Source: Aminipila butyrica
Lineage (GTDB): Bacteria > Bacillota > Clostridia > Peptostreptococcales > Anaerovoracaceae
DNA length: 64,000 bases
Assembly: GCF_010669305.1 (NCBI RefSeq)
Contig: NZ_CP048649.1
Location: 1,550,001-1,614,000 of the forward strand
Direction: 5' to 3'
The notes beneath the pieces are model-generated. The model saw only the letters and a program-made list of their open reading frames with translations, was not told the DNA's origin and ran no database searches. Position numbers and translations under genes: made by a program. Shown piece by piece: positions 7,975 through 15,956 of the stretch. Positions within the stretch are counted from its first letter, which is position 1. Each line of letters starts with the position of its first letter.

Positions 7975-8310
7975 GTGCTCCCCAAAAAGACTGAAAATTC
8001 TGTAACTGAAAAAATATGAAGATAAATTTTATGCTTTATAGAGCAAAAAAGTATCCGGTAAATTATTGCACGTCAAAAAAATCACCTTCCAAAATAGGGG
8101 GAATAAGTTGTCAATATATTCCCTGACGTCACCAAGAAAGTTCATCGTGTTTTGATTTTTCTTTTTATATAATACCTTTATAAGTGCAGGACACTTGAAA
8201 ATAAAAGATATGAAGGAGCTGATTTAAACGGTACGTCAGCAATAGCGCAGTTTTTTATATTCAATAAATGTATTGCAATATATAAAAAATCTAATATGGA
8301 GGTATTTTAG
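7975..8310 (+). promoter_or_regulatory. Control region and 5' leader of the microcompartment operon
   Basis: This 336-base AT-rich stretch has no gene. It holds three copies of ACGTCA (8070-8075, 8126-8131, 8233-8238), the middle one inside the perfect octamer palindrome TGACGTCA (8124-8131). A hairpin GGGAATA(11)TATTCCC spans 8099-8123. A consensus TATAAT at 8168-8173 has no good -35 box, as expected of an AraC-type activated promoter. Two ACGTCA copies lie 56 bases apart upstream of the -10. I did not see a cobalamin riboswitch B12-box. GGAGGT at 8298-8303 is the site for pduB. Confidence 0.55.
8251..8289 (+). other. AT-rich stem-loop just before the pduB ribosome binding site
   Basis: TTTTTTATAT (8251-8260) is perfectly complementary to ATATAAAAAA (8280-8289). 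An inner stem, CAATA(4)TATTG, occupies 8262-8275. It ends 8 bases before GGAGGT. It could stabilise the 5' end of the long mRNA or gate translation; the function is inferred. Confidence 0.5.
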
Positions 8311-9102
8311 ATGAAAGATGAATTGATGAGCAAGATTGTTGAAGAAGTGATGAAGAAGGTAGACACCACCGAAACCGCATCTTCAAGCTCCTACACAGCA
8401 GGGTGCTGCGGACTGACCGAGTTTGTGGGCACAGCTATTGGACACACCATTGGCTTGGTAATTGCCAATGTAGACCATCAGATCCATGAAAAGATGGATA
8501 TTGATACGAAGTACCGTTCAATTGGTATCGTAGGAGGTAGAACTGGAGCTGGTCCTCAGATTTTTGCCGCTGACGAAGCTGTTAAAGCTACCAACAGTGA
8601 CATTCTGAAAATCGAATTACCGAGAGATACGGAAGGCGGAGCTGGTCACGGTTCGTTGATTATCTTCGGAGCCGAAGACGTGTCCGACGTAAAAAGAGCT
8701 GTTGAAGTTTGCCTGAGAGAGCTGGACAGAACGTTTGGCGACGTATATGGAAATGCAGCAGGACATCTGGAATTCCAATATACCGCTAGAGCAAGCTATG
8801 CATTGAACAAGGCGTTTGGCGCACCAATTGGCAAGTCCTTTGGTATCACCGTAGGTGCACCGGCAGCTATCGGTGTGGTTCTGGCAGATACAGCAGTAAA
8901 GGCTGCTACCATAGATGTAGTTGGATATGCTACACCGGCTAATGGCGGCACCAGCTATTCCAATGAGGTTATCCTACAGTTCTCCGGAGACTCAGGTGCT
9001 GTTAAGCAGGCTATCATCGCCGCAAGAGACGTTGGTAAGCAGCTGCTCAGAACACTGGATGACGGCCCTCTTGAATCTACGACAACACCATACATCATTT
9101 AA
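8311..9102 (+). CDS. pduB: Tandem-BMC trimeric shell protein PduB
   Basis: A 263-residue microcompartment shell protein with two BMC folds in tandem, forming pseudohexameric trimers in facets of the shell. The N-terminal helix MKDELMSKIVEEVMKK resembles the encapsulation helices of cargo enzymes, as in PduB of Salmonella, where the N-terminus links shell and core. The second BMC half shows the usual IGKSFGITVGAPAAIGVVLAD pattern from about residue 170. ATG 8311 follows GGAGGT at 7-base spacing. It is the first gene of the operon; no pduA precedes it, unlike Salmonella. Assignment is strong from length, motifs and the adjoining pduC. Confidence 0.93.
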   Translation: MKDELMSKIVEEVMKKVDTTETASSSSYTAGCCGLTEFVGTAIGHTIGLVIANVDHQIHEKMDIDTKYRSIGIVGGRTGAGPQIFAADEAVKATNSDILKIELPRDTEGGAGHGSLIIFGAEDVSDVKRAVEVCLRELDRTFGDVYGNAAGHLEFQYTARASYALNKAFGAPIGKSFGITVGAPAAIGVVLADTAVKAATIDVVGYATPANGGTSYSNEVILQFSGDSGAVKQAIIAARDVGKQLLRTLDDGPLESTTTPYII

Positions 9103-9122
9103 GATGAGGAAGGAGAATCAGA

Positions 9123-10790
9123 ATGAAAAGATCAAAACGATTTGAAGTATTAGCCAAAAGACCTGTAAATCAGGACGGGTTCGTAACAGAATGGCCTGAA
9201 GTAGGTTTGATCGCCATGAACAGCCCTTTCGATCCAAAGCCGAGCATTAAGGTTGAAAACGGCGTAATTGTAGAATTAGACGGAAAGACCAGAGCCGAGT
9301 TTGACATGCTGGACAGCTTTATCGCTGACTACGGTATTAAGCCGGAGAACGCTGAAAAGGTTATGGCTATGGATTCCTTGAAGATTGCCAGAATGATGTG
9401 CGATATTAACGTACCTAGAAAAGATATATTAGATTTAACTTTATCCATGACACCGGCAAAGATTGTCGAAGTAGTAGGCCACATGAATGTGTTAGAAATG
9501 ATGATGTCTGTTACTAAGATGAGAGCTCGTCTGATGCCGAGCAACCAGTGTCACGTTACAAACGTAAAAGACTCTTTTGTACAGATTGCAGCAGATGCTG
9601 CTGAAGCTTCCCTGAGAGGTTTTGACGAAGAAGAGACCACTGTTGGTGTAGCTCGATTAGCTCCATTCAACGCCATGGGTATTTTCATCGGTTCCCAAGT
9701 AGGTCGTCCAGGTGTTTTGACACAGTGCGCTGTAGAAGAAGCTACTGAGCTGATCATGGGCATGAGAGGCTTCACGGCCTATGCAGAAACGGTTTCTGTA
9801 TACGGTACCGAGCCAGTATTCATGGATGGTGACGATACACCTTACTCCAAAGCATTTTTGGCTTCCAGCTATGCTTCCAGAGGTTTAAAGATGCGTTTCA
9901 CATCTGGTACAGGTTCCGAAGTACAGATGGGTTATGCAGAAGGCAAGTCCATGCTTTACTTAGAAGCACGTTGCCTGTATGTAACCAAGGGTGCAGGTGT
10001 TCAGGGTTCACAGAACGGTTCTGTTAGCTGCGTTGGCGTACCTGCTGGCGTACCGGGCGGTATCCGGGCAATCCTGGCAGAAAACCTGATTGCCATGGCT
10101 CTGGATTTGGAGAGTGTAACTTCCAACGACCAGACCTTTACTCACTCCGATTTAAGAAGATGTGCTCGTACATTGATGCAGCTGGTTCCAGGAACAGACT
10201 TCATCTGCTCTGGATATGGCGCAGTTCCAAATTACGACAACATGTTCGCCGGCTCCAACTGGGATGCAGAGGACTATGACGACTGGAACATCATCCAGAG
10301 AGACTTAAAGGTGGATGGCGGACTTCAGCCGGTAAGCGAAGAAGAAGTCGTAGCTGCAAGAAACAAGGCAGCCAGAGTTATGCAGGGTATGTTCCGAGAA
10401 CTGGGACTTCCTGAGGTAACCGACGAAGAAGTTGAATGCGCTACATATGCTCACGGCAGCCAGGATATGCCGGACCGTGATCAGGCAGCTGACATTCGGG
10501 CTATCGAAGAGATGATGGCGAAGAAGGTTACTGGTGTAGATTTTGTTAAGGCATTAAACAGAGCGGGCTTCCCGGATGTTGCAGACAGCGTATTTAAGAT
10601 GCTGAAGCAGCGTGTAGCCGGTGACTACCTGCACACAGCTTCTATCGTAAACGAGAATTTCCACGTTATGAGTGCTGTCAACTATCCTAATGATTATCGC
10701 GGACCACAGACCGGATATCAGATTAGCGAAGAGAGATGGGACCAGATTAAGAATATTCCGAATGCGATCAGCCCAGAAGATGTGAAATAG
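9123..10790 (+). CDS. pduC: Coenzyme-B12-dependent diol dehydratase, large subunit
   Basis: Alpha subunit (555 residues) of adenosylcobalamin-dependent propanediol/glycerol dehydratase, a radical enzyme that converts 1,2-diols to aldehydes. The TIM-barrel body shows the family blocks RPVNQDGFVTEWPEVGLIAM, MPSNQCHVTN, GSEVQMGYAEGKSMLYLEARC, and the C-terminal HVMSAVNYPNDYRGP. It lacks any N-terminal encapsulation helix; these are carried by PduD and PduE. ATG 9123 follows GGAAGGAG. Sequence alone does not separate propanediol from glycerol specificity, but the surrounding pdu-type shell and PduP/L genes favour 1,2-propanediol. Confidence 0.95.
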   Translation: MKRSKRFEVLAKRPVNQDGFVTEWPEVGLIAMNSPFDPKPSIKVENGVIVELDGKTRAEFDMLDSFIADYGIKPENAEKVMAMDSLKIARMMCDINVPRKDILDLTLSMTPAKIVEVVGHMNVLEMMMSVTKMRARLMPSNQCHVTNVKDSFVQIAADAAEASLRGFDEEETTVGVARLAPFNAMGIFIGSQVGRPGVLTQCAVEEATELIMGMRGFTAYAETVSVYGTEPVFMDGDDTPYSKAFLASSYASRGLKMRFTSGTGSEVQMGYAEGKSMLYLEARCLYVTKGAGVQGSQNGSVSCVGVPAGVPGGIRAILAENLIAMALDLESVTSNDQTFTHSDLRRCARTLMQLVPGTDFICSGYGAVPNYDNMFAGSNWDAEDYDDWNIIQRDLKVDGGLQPVSEEEVVAARNKAARVMQGMFRELGLPEVTDEEVECATYAHGSQDMPDRDQAADIRAIEEMMAKKVTGVDFVKALNRAGFPDVADSVFKMLKQRVAGDYLHTASIVNENFHVMSAVNYPNDYRGPQTGYQISEERWDQIKNIPNAISPEDVK

Positions 10791-10801
10791 GAGGTGGAAG
10801 T

Positions 10802-11470
10802 ATGGCACTTGATGAAAGAATGTTGAAAAGCATTATTGAAGACGTTATAAGAGAGATGAATATAGATTCCGCAGCTACATCTACAGCTGCACCGGTAGTT
10901 TCAGCTGCTGCCAATCCAGAAAGCAAGCTGGTTCTTACCGAAGTAGGCAATGCTGAAAAGGGTACAATTCCTAACGAAGTGGTAATCGGCGTAGCCGCAG
11001 CCTTCGGTGTTCAGCAGACCAAGACGATTACCGGTATCCCGCACGATAAAGTGCTAAAGGAAATCATCGCAGGTATCGAAGAAGAAGGCGTAAAATACAG
11101 AGTGATTAAGGTGTATAGAACGTCTGATGTTTCCTTCGTAGCTCACGATTCCGCAAAATTAAGCGGATCTGGTGTCGGCATTGGTATTCAGTCCAAGGGA
11201 ACGACTGTTATACATCAGAAAGACTTATTCCCTCTTGCTAATCTGGAGCTGTTTTCACAGGCACCTCTTATCGACCTGGATACATTCCGTAAGATCGGTA
11301 AGAACGCAGCAAAATATGCCAAGGGTGAATCCCCTGCTCCGGTTCCTGTAAGAAACGATCAGATGGCGAGACCAAAGTATCAGGCTATTGCAGCCCTTCT
11401 CCATATCAAAGAAACAGAAAACGTAGATTTGGATAAGAAGCCGCAGGCACTGAAAGTAGAATTTAGATAG
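10802..11470 (+). CDS. pduD: Diol dehydratase, medium subunit
   Basis: Beta subunit (222 residues) of the B12-dependent dehydratase; it supports the cobalamin face of the catalytic alpha subunit. Residues 1-20 form a predicted amphipathic helix (LDERMLKSIIEDVIREMN), then an Ala/Ser-rich linker (about 22-38), then the conserved body (EVVIGVAAAFGVQQTKTITG, SGVGIGIQSKGTTVIHQKDL). The helix-plus-linker is the known targeting design that packs the enzyme inside the shell. Start at 10802 follows AGGAGGTGG, 11 bases after the pduC stop. Confidence 0.95.
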   Translation: MALDERMLKSIIEDVIREMNIDSAATSTAAPVVSAAANPESKLVLTEVGNAEKGTIPNEVVIGVAAAFGVQQTKTITGIPHDKVLKEIIAGIEEEGVKYRVIKVYRTSDVSFVAHDSAKLSGSGVGIGIQSKGTTVIHQKDLFPLANLELFSQAPLIDLDTFRKIGKNAAKYAKGESPAPVPVRNDQMARPKYQAIAALLHIKETENVDLDKKPQALKVEFR

Positions 11471-11482
11471 GAGGGGCTTTGT

Positions 11483-11995
11483 ATGGATCAGGAAATGATG
11501 ATGAAACAGATAGTGGAAGAGGTTATGAAGGCAATGGGCGGGACTCCGGCAGCTGCTGGCGTTGGAAGCGCATGCCAATCCTCTGGAGTGACTTCAGCCA
11601 ATTATCCTCTTGGTGAAAAGATGGCTGACAAGGTTTTCTCACCGACAGGTAAGAAGCTCAGCGATATGGCTCTGGAACAAATTTTAGATGGCCGGTTGAC
11701 AGCAGAGGATATGAGAATTGCCCCTGAAACACTGGAAATGCAGGCACAGGTAGCGGAATCTGTAGGCAGAGATGCTTTTGCAGGAAATCTGCGGAGAGCC
11801 TCAGAGCTGATTGCTGTTCCAGATGATCGGTTACTGGAAATCTACAATGCGCTTCGGCCTTACCGTTCCACAAGACAGGAACTGGAAGACATTGCAAACG
11901 AAATGGAGCACCAGTATGGCTGTAAAGTAAATGCAGCATTTATCCGGGATGCAGCAGCGATATATGAAAAGAGAGGCAGATTGAAGAGAGACTAA
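11483..11995 (+). CDS. pduE: Diol dehydratase, small subunit
   Basis: Gamma subunit (170 residues). The N-terminal helix MDQEMMMKQIVEEVMKAMGG with an Ala/Gly-rich linker again looks like an encapsulation peptide. The body contains YPLGEKMADKVFSPTGKKLSDM and the C-terminal LRPYRSTRQELEDIANEMEH typical of the small subunit. Start ATG 11483 follows AGGAGGGG. The tight spacing (12 bases after pduD) fits stoichiometric translation of the alpha2beta2gamma2 enzyme. Confidence 0.95.
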   Translation: MDQEMMMKQIVEEVMKAMGGTPAAAGVGSACQSSGVTSANYPLGEKMADKVFSPTGKKLSDMALEQILDGRLTAEDMRIAPETLEMQAQVAESVGRDAFAGNLRRASELIAVPDDRLLEIYNALRPYRSTRQELEDIANEMEHQYGCKVNAAFIRDAAAIYEKRGRLKRD

Positions 11996-12022
11996 TTTCT
12001 CTTAGCCAAGATGGAGGACTTT

Positions 12023-13840
12023 ATGAAGATTATTGCGGGTATAGATATAGGAAATGCTACGACGGAAACATCCATTGGAAAAATTGAAGATGGCAAAGTA
12101 GAATTTCTGTCCAGTGGTATTGTTCCTACTACCGGAATAAAAGGAACCTCAGCGAACATCAGCGGCCTTTTTAAATCACTTACAGATGCTTTGGATAAAG
12201 CAGGGCTGAAAATGGAGGATCTGGAAGAAATACGGGTCAATGAAGCTGCTCCGGTTATCGGAGACGTAGCTATGGAGACCATTACAGAAACAATTATCAC
12301 AGAATCCACCATGATTGGTCACAACCCATCTACACCCGGCGGATTAGGGGTAGGTGTTGGTGAAACTGTTTTGATTACGGAGTTGGAACAGGCTTCGAAT
12401 AACAAAGATTACATTGTTGTAATCCCGGCGTCTGTAGACTTTGAGAAAGCTGCGGCAGAGATTAATCGGTTCTCCGGACAGAAGACCATTACCGCCGCCA
12501 TTGTTCAAAAGGACGACGGAGTTCTCATAAACAATCGGCTGGATAAGAAAATACCTATTGTAGACGAGGTCGGACTTGTCGATAAAGTTCCCCTCCATAT
12601 GCTCTGCGCTGTTGAAGTCGCCGATGCAGGCAAGGTCGTTGAAGTTTTGTCTAATCCCTATGGAATTGCTACCATGTTTGGTCTGGATTCCGATGAGACA
12701 AAACAAGTAGTACCCATCGCCAGAGCGTTGATAGGAAATCGTTCGGCAGTTGTTATAAAGACGCCGGAGGGTGACGTAAAGGAAAGAAAAATTCCGGCAG
12801 GAACCATAGAGATTGTAGGTTCGCAGAAGTCCGTTAAGGTCGACGTAGACAACGGATCGGCAAAGATCATGGAAGCAGTCAATACAATCATGGACGTGGA
12901 AGACGTAAAGGGAGAGCCGGGAACCAATGCAGGCGGCATGCTGGAGAGAGTAAGACAGGTCATGGCAAACTTAACCAGTTTGCACCCGCAGGTAGTGAAG
13001 ATCAAGGATCTGCTGGCAGTGGATACCTTTACACCGCAAAAAGTTCAAGGGGGTCTGGCTAATGAATTTTCCCAGGAAAACGCAGTAGGTATCGCAGCTA
13101 TGGTAAAAGCCAGCAAGCTGCAAATGGATAAAATTGCGTTGGAATTGTCCGAGAAAATTCAGGTACAGGTAAACGTAGGCGGTGTGGAAGCCGATATGGC
13201 CATCCGCGGAGCATTAACTACACCAGGTACAAACAAACCGCTAGCCATTTTGGACATGGGCGCGGGCTCCACAGACGCTTCTATTATAACTCCTAGCGGA
13301 AAGATAACCTCTATCCATTTAGCCGGTGCAGGCAATATGGTAACCATGCTGATTCAGTCGGAAATGGGCCTACCGGACTTTAATACCGCTGAAGATATTA
13401 AAAAATATCCGCTGGCCAAGGTAGAAAGTTTATTCCACATCAGACATGAAGATGGAACGGTGCAGTTCTTTGAAACCCCTTTAGATGCAAACGTATTTGC
13501 GAAGGTAATCATTTTGAAAGAGGGAACCATGGTTCCCATGGAGGGAGATTACTCTATTGAGAAAATAAAGCTTATAAGGAAGGCCGCAAAGGAAAAGGTT
13601 TTTGTAACAAATGCGATTAGAGCGCTGACAAAAGTTAGTCCAACTAATAACGTGAGAGATATACAGTTTGTCGTTCTCGTCGGAGGTTCAGCTTTAGACT
13701 TTGAAATACCTCAGCTTGTTACAGACGCCCTCGCTCAATACCGAATTGTATCGGGGAGAGGCAACATCAGAGGGTCGGAAGGGCCGAGAAATGCAGTTGC
13801 TACAGGCCTGGTCCTGTCGGCGGCAGAGAAAGATGGTTGA
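12023..13840 (+). CDS. pduG: Diol dehydratase reactivase, large subunit
   Basis: ATP-dependent reactivating factor (605 residues) that expels damaged cobalamin from inactivated dehydratase. The actin/Hsp70-like fold is visible at the N-terminus (IIAGIDIGNATTETSIG) and in the second phosphate-binding loop (AILDMGAGSTDASII, about residue 410). The C-terminal block VVLVGGSALDFEIPQLV is also conserved. The start was placed at ATG 12023 because GGAGG (12013-12017) lies five bases before it. An in-frame ATG at 12011 would contain that site within the coding region. Its stop overlaps the TTG codon region leading into pduH. Confidence 0.94.
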   Translation: MKIIAGIDIGNATTETSIGKIEDGKVEFLSSGIVPTTGIKGTSANISGLFKSLTDALDKAGLKMEDLEEIRVNEAAPVIGDVAMETITETIITESTMIGHNPSTPGGLGVGVGETVLITELEQASNNKDYIVVIPASVDFEKAAAEINRFSGQKTITAAIVQKDDGVLINNRLDKKIPIVDEVGLVDKVPLHMLCAVEVADAGKVVEVLSNPYGIATMFGLDSDETKQVVPIARALIGNRSAVVIKTPEGDVKERKIPAGTIEIVGSQKSVKVDVDNGSAKIMEAVNTIMDVEDVKGEPGTNAGGMLERVRQVMANLTSLHPQVVKIKDLLAVDTFTPQKVQGGLANEFSQENAVGIAAMVKASKLQMDKIALELSEKIQVQVNVGGVEADMAIRGALTTPGTNKPLAILDMGAGSTDASIITPSGKITSIHLAGAGNMVTMLIQSEMGLPDFNTAEDIKKYPLAKVESLFHIRHEDGTVQFFETPLDANVFAKVIILKEGTMVPMEGDYSIEKIKLIRKAAKEKVFVTNAIRALTKVSPTNNVRDIQFVVLVGGSALDFEIPQLVTDALAQYRIVSGRGNIRGSEGPRNAVATGLVLSAAEKDG

Positions 13841-13842
13841 TT

Positions 13843-14202
13843 ATGTTGTTGAGCGAAGAATCGAAGCCGACCATTCGAATCCATGTAGAGGAATCCTTTG
13901 GCGGCAAAAACATCCTCAATCAGATATGCTTCGGCATTGAAGAGGAGGGAATACCTTACGAGATAATAGCGGTAGATGACAGCAATCATATCGCAATGGC
14001 ATATGAAGCTTGCCAGCATTCTAGGCTTGGCGTAGGGATTGGTATTACGGAGGGACACATCGCCCTGCACTACGAAAAATTGCAGGCAGAATCCCCTTTG
14101 TTCAATATCTCTACCCACGATGAAATGGGAAAGATTCGGTCCATAGGAACCAACGGGGCCAGATTGGTAAAGAGGATGCCATTTAGGACAATACAGGAAT
14201 AA
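13843..14202 (+). CDS. pduH: Diol dehydratase reactivase, small subunit
   Basis: About 119 residues. It forms the PduGH complex by swapping with the dehydratase medium subunit, whose fold it shares. Conserved blocks are TIRIHVEESFGGKNILNQI, GIEEEGIPYEI, RLGVGIGITEGHIALHYEKL and SIGTNGARLVK. ATG 13843 lies 2 bases after the pduG stop; a TTG two codons upstream (13837) is an alternative. No clear Shine-Dalgarno precedes either, so translation is probably coupled to pduG. Confidence 0.92.
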   Translation: MLLSEESKPTIRIHVEESFGGKNILNQICFGIEEEGIPYEIIAVDDSNHIAMAYEACQHSRLGVGIGITEGHIALHYEKLQAESPLFNISTHDEMGKIRSIGTNGARLVKRMPFRTIQE

Positions 14203-14238
14203 GCAGGCCGGAGGTTTGCAGAAGGAGGTGAACCAGTC

Positions 14239-14919
14239 ATGCTAAAAAGCCTCGGTTTAATTGAAACCCTGGGTCTGACTGTCGGTATAGCGGCAGCGGA
14301 TGCAGCGGTGAAATCCGCCAACGTGGACCTTGTGGGCTACGAGTTGGCCAAAGGGTCCGGAAGGACGGTCATCAAAGTAGAAGGCGATGTCGGAGCGGTG
14401 AAGGCAGCCATCGAAGCAGCTAAAGCAGCAGCTTTGCAGGTGGGTGGAGTCGCAGCGACAAAAGTCATCGCAAGACCGTCAGAAGGTCTCGAAACGATGA
14501 TTCGAAATGGAGACACAGTTGGATATACTGCCCCGAAAAAAGCGGAGCAAAAACCAGAGCAGGAACCGATTATCGAATCACCGGAAGAGATAAGTGAACC
14601 GGGAACTGGGTCAGAACCTGTGTCAGAGCCGGCAGAAGCAAAAGAACCGATTGTTTCTGAACGTGTGACAGAACCTGAAGCAGCAGAGAAAATTGATGTT
14701 GTAGAAGAGCCGAAACACACGAAGGAAAAGCCGGAAGAAAAGCTGGAGGAAGTAATCGCTCCGAAGGAGACGGAACCAGAGCAGGAGGTAGCGGAAGCGG
14801 CACCAGCCGAAGAAGCAGCCAAGCCAGCGGTTCAGCCAGTACAGGAGACGAAGACGGAGATCAAATCGGAGACGGCACAGAAGAAAAACACAAGAAGAAG
14901 CAATAGACCGAAGAAATAA
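14239..14919 (+). CDS. BMC-domain shell protein with long Glu/Pro/Lys-rich tail (PduK-like)
   Basis: 226 residues. A single BMC domain (about 1-88; LIETLGLTVGIAAADAAVKSA, GDVGAVKAAIEAAKA) is followed by a roughly 125-residue tail of low complexity (E, P, A, K, with repeated EP/EPE units) that ends in a basic cluster (NTRRSNRPKK). Salmonella PduK likewise has a C-terminal extension on a BMC domain, but a shorter one that I recall as cysteine-containing. This tail has no cysteine. It could protrude from the shell and bind other compartments, cargo or the cytosolic machinery; that is inference. ATG 14239 follows GAAGGAGGTG. Confidence 0.85.
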   Translation: MLKSLGLIETLGLTVGIAAADAAVKSANVDLVGYELAKGSGRTVIKVEGDVGAVKAAIEAAKAAALQVGGVAATKVIARPSEGLETMIRNGDTVGYTAPKKAEQKPEQEPIIESPEEISEPGTGSEPVSEPAEAKEPIVSERVTEPEAAEKIDVVEEPKHTKEKPEEKLEEVIAPKETEPEQEVAEAAPAEEAAKPAVQPVQETKTEIKSETAQKKNTRRSNRPKK

Positions 14920-14980
14920 AAACAAGAGCAAGTTAAAAGCTATGGCAAAGTAAAATCTATGATAATAGGAGGATTTTATC

Positions 14981-15256
14981 ATGAATGAAGCATTAGGAAT
15001 GATTGAAACAAAGGGATTAGTTGGAGCTATCGAAGCAGCAGATGCGATGACAAAGTCAGCTAACGTTAAGTTAATCGGATATGAAAAGATTGGTTCCGGG
15101 TTGGTAACTGTAATGGTTCGCGGCGATGTAGGAGCTGTAAAGGCTTCCGTAGATGCTGGCGCTTGCGCAGCAGCTAAAGTAGGCGAAATCGTATCTCAGC
15201 ATGTTATCCCAAGACCTCACACGGATGTTGAGAATCTTCTGCCAAAGGGTCTGTAA
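14981..15256 (+). CDS. pduJ: Hexameric BMC shell protein (PduA/PduJ type)
   Basis: A 91-residue canonical single-BMC-domain protein, the main tile of the shell. It has EALGMIETKGLVGAIEAAD, the K-S-A-N-V/V strand and GDVGAVKASVDAG, ending in HVIPRPHTDVENLLP. PduA and PduJ are nearly identical in this family; position next to the PduK-like gene and pduL favours PduJ. This is the only short hexamer-type gene in the operon, so it must serve both roles. ATG 14981 follows ATAGGAGG, with a 61-base gap upstream that holds only the binding site. Confidence 0.9.
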   Translation: MNEALGMIETKGLVGAIEAADAMTKSANVKLIGYEKIGSGLVTVMVRGDVGAVKASVDAGACAAAKVGEIVSQHVIPRPHTDVENLLPKGL

Positions 15257-15274
15257 GAAGAAGAGGAGAATCAT

Positions 15275-15922
15275 ATGAGTACCTTAGATATGACCAATGA
15301 GGAATTCGTGCGAATGATTACTAAGTTGGTAATGGAGGAACTCTCTCTCAGAAGCCTGTCTATACCGATTGGAGTATCCAATCGCCACATCCACCTGGAT
15401 CGAGCGGACATGGATATTCTTTTCGGTAAGGGTTCTGAGCTTACCAGAATAAAAGACTTGAAACAACCGGGACAGTATGCCTCCAAAGAGGTAGTGACCC
15501 TGAAGGGTCCTAAAGGCCAGCAGGAAAATGTGCGGGTTTTAGGACCTCTTAGGGCTCAGACTCAGATAGAGATCTCGACGAATGATACGTATGTCCTGGG
15601 CGTGAAAGCTCCTATCAGAGAGTCTGGTAAGTTAGAGGGTACACCTGGTCTTGAAATAATCGGCCCTATGGGTACTGTAAAAAAGGAACAGGGGCTGATT
15701 GTAGCAGCAAGACACATCCATATGCCGCCTGACATCGCCAAAAAAATTGGTGCAAAGAACAGAGATCTCGTCAATGTAGAAGTAGGGGGAGAACGGGGAG
15801 CCATTTTAAAGAATGTGCTTCTCCGAGTATCTGAAAAGGACGCATTGGAGATTCATTTGGATATGGATGAAGCAAATGCAATTGGTGTGAAGAATGGTGA
15901 TGGTGTGAGAATCATCAAATAG
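15275..15922 (+). CDS. pduL: Phosphate propanoyltransferase PduL
   Basis: 215 residues. Converts acyl-CoA and phosphate to acyl-phosphate and CoA, recycling CoA inside the compartment. The two beta-barrel halves carry the zinc-binding histidine motifs VSNRHIHLD (about residues 31-39) and AARHIHMP (about 149-156), and GPLRAQTQIEIS is conserved. Residues 1-22 (NEEFVRMITKLVMEELS) form a short amphipathic helix typical of encapsulated PduL. It is preceded by AAGAGGAGAA. An acyl-phosphate kinase (pduW) is not found in the operon; a general acetate kinase elsewhere would have to finish the pathway. Confidence 0.94.
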   Translation: MSTLDMTNEEFVRMITKLVMEELSLRSLSIPIGVSNRHIHLDRADMDILFGKGSELTRIKDLKQPGQYASKEVVTLKGPKGQQENVRVLGPLRAQTQIEISTNDTYVLGVKAPIRESGKLEGTPGLEIIGPMGTVKKEQGLIVAARHIHMPPDIAKKIGAKNRDLVNVEVGGERGAILKNVLLRVSEKDALEIHLDMDEANAIGVKNGDGVRIIK

Positions 15923-15956
15923 CATTCTCACAGCCACACATAAATGGTGGTATTTT

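Noticed and set aside
7975..8310. Cobalamin riboswitch upstream of the B12 operon
   Set aside because: I looked for the B12-box and the conserved core in the leader and did not see it. The only strong structures are the hairpins at 8099-8123 and 8251-8289.
9123..11995. Glycerol dehydratase (DhaB) rather than diol dehydratase
   Set aside because: The subunits cannot be separated by eye alone, but the shell genes, PduL, PduP and PduO and the lack of 1,3-propanediol dehydrogenase favour the propanediol route. Glycerol as a side substrate remains possible.
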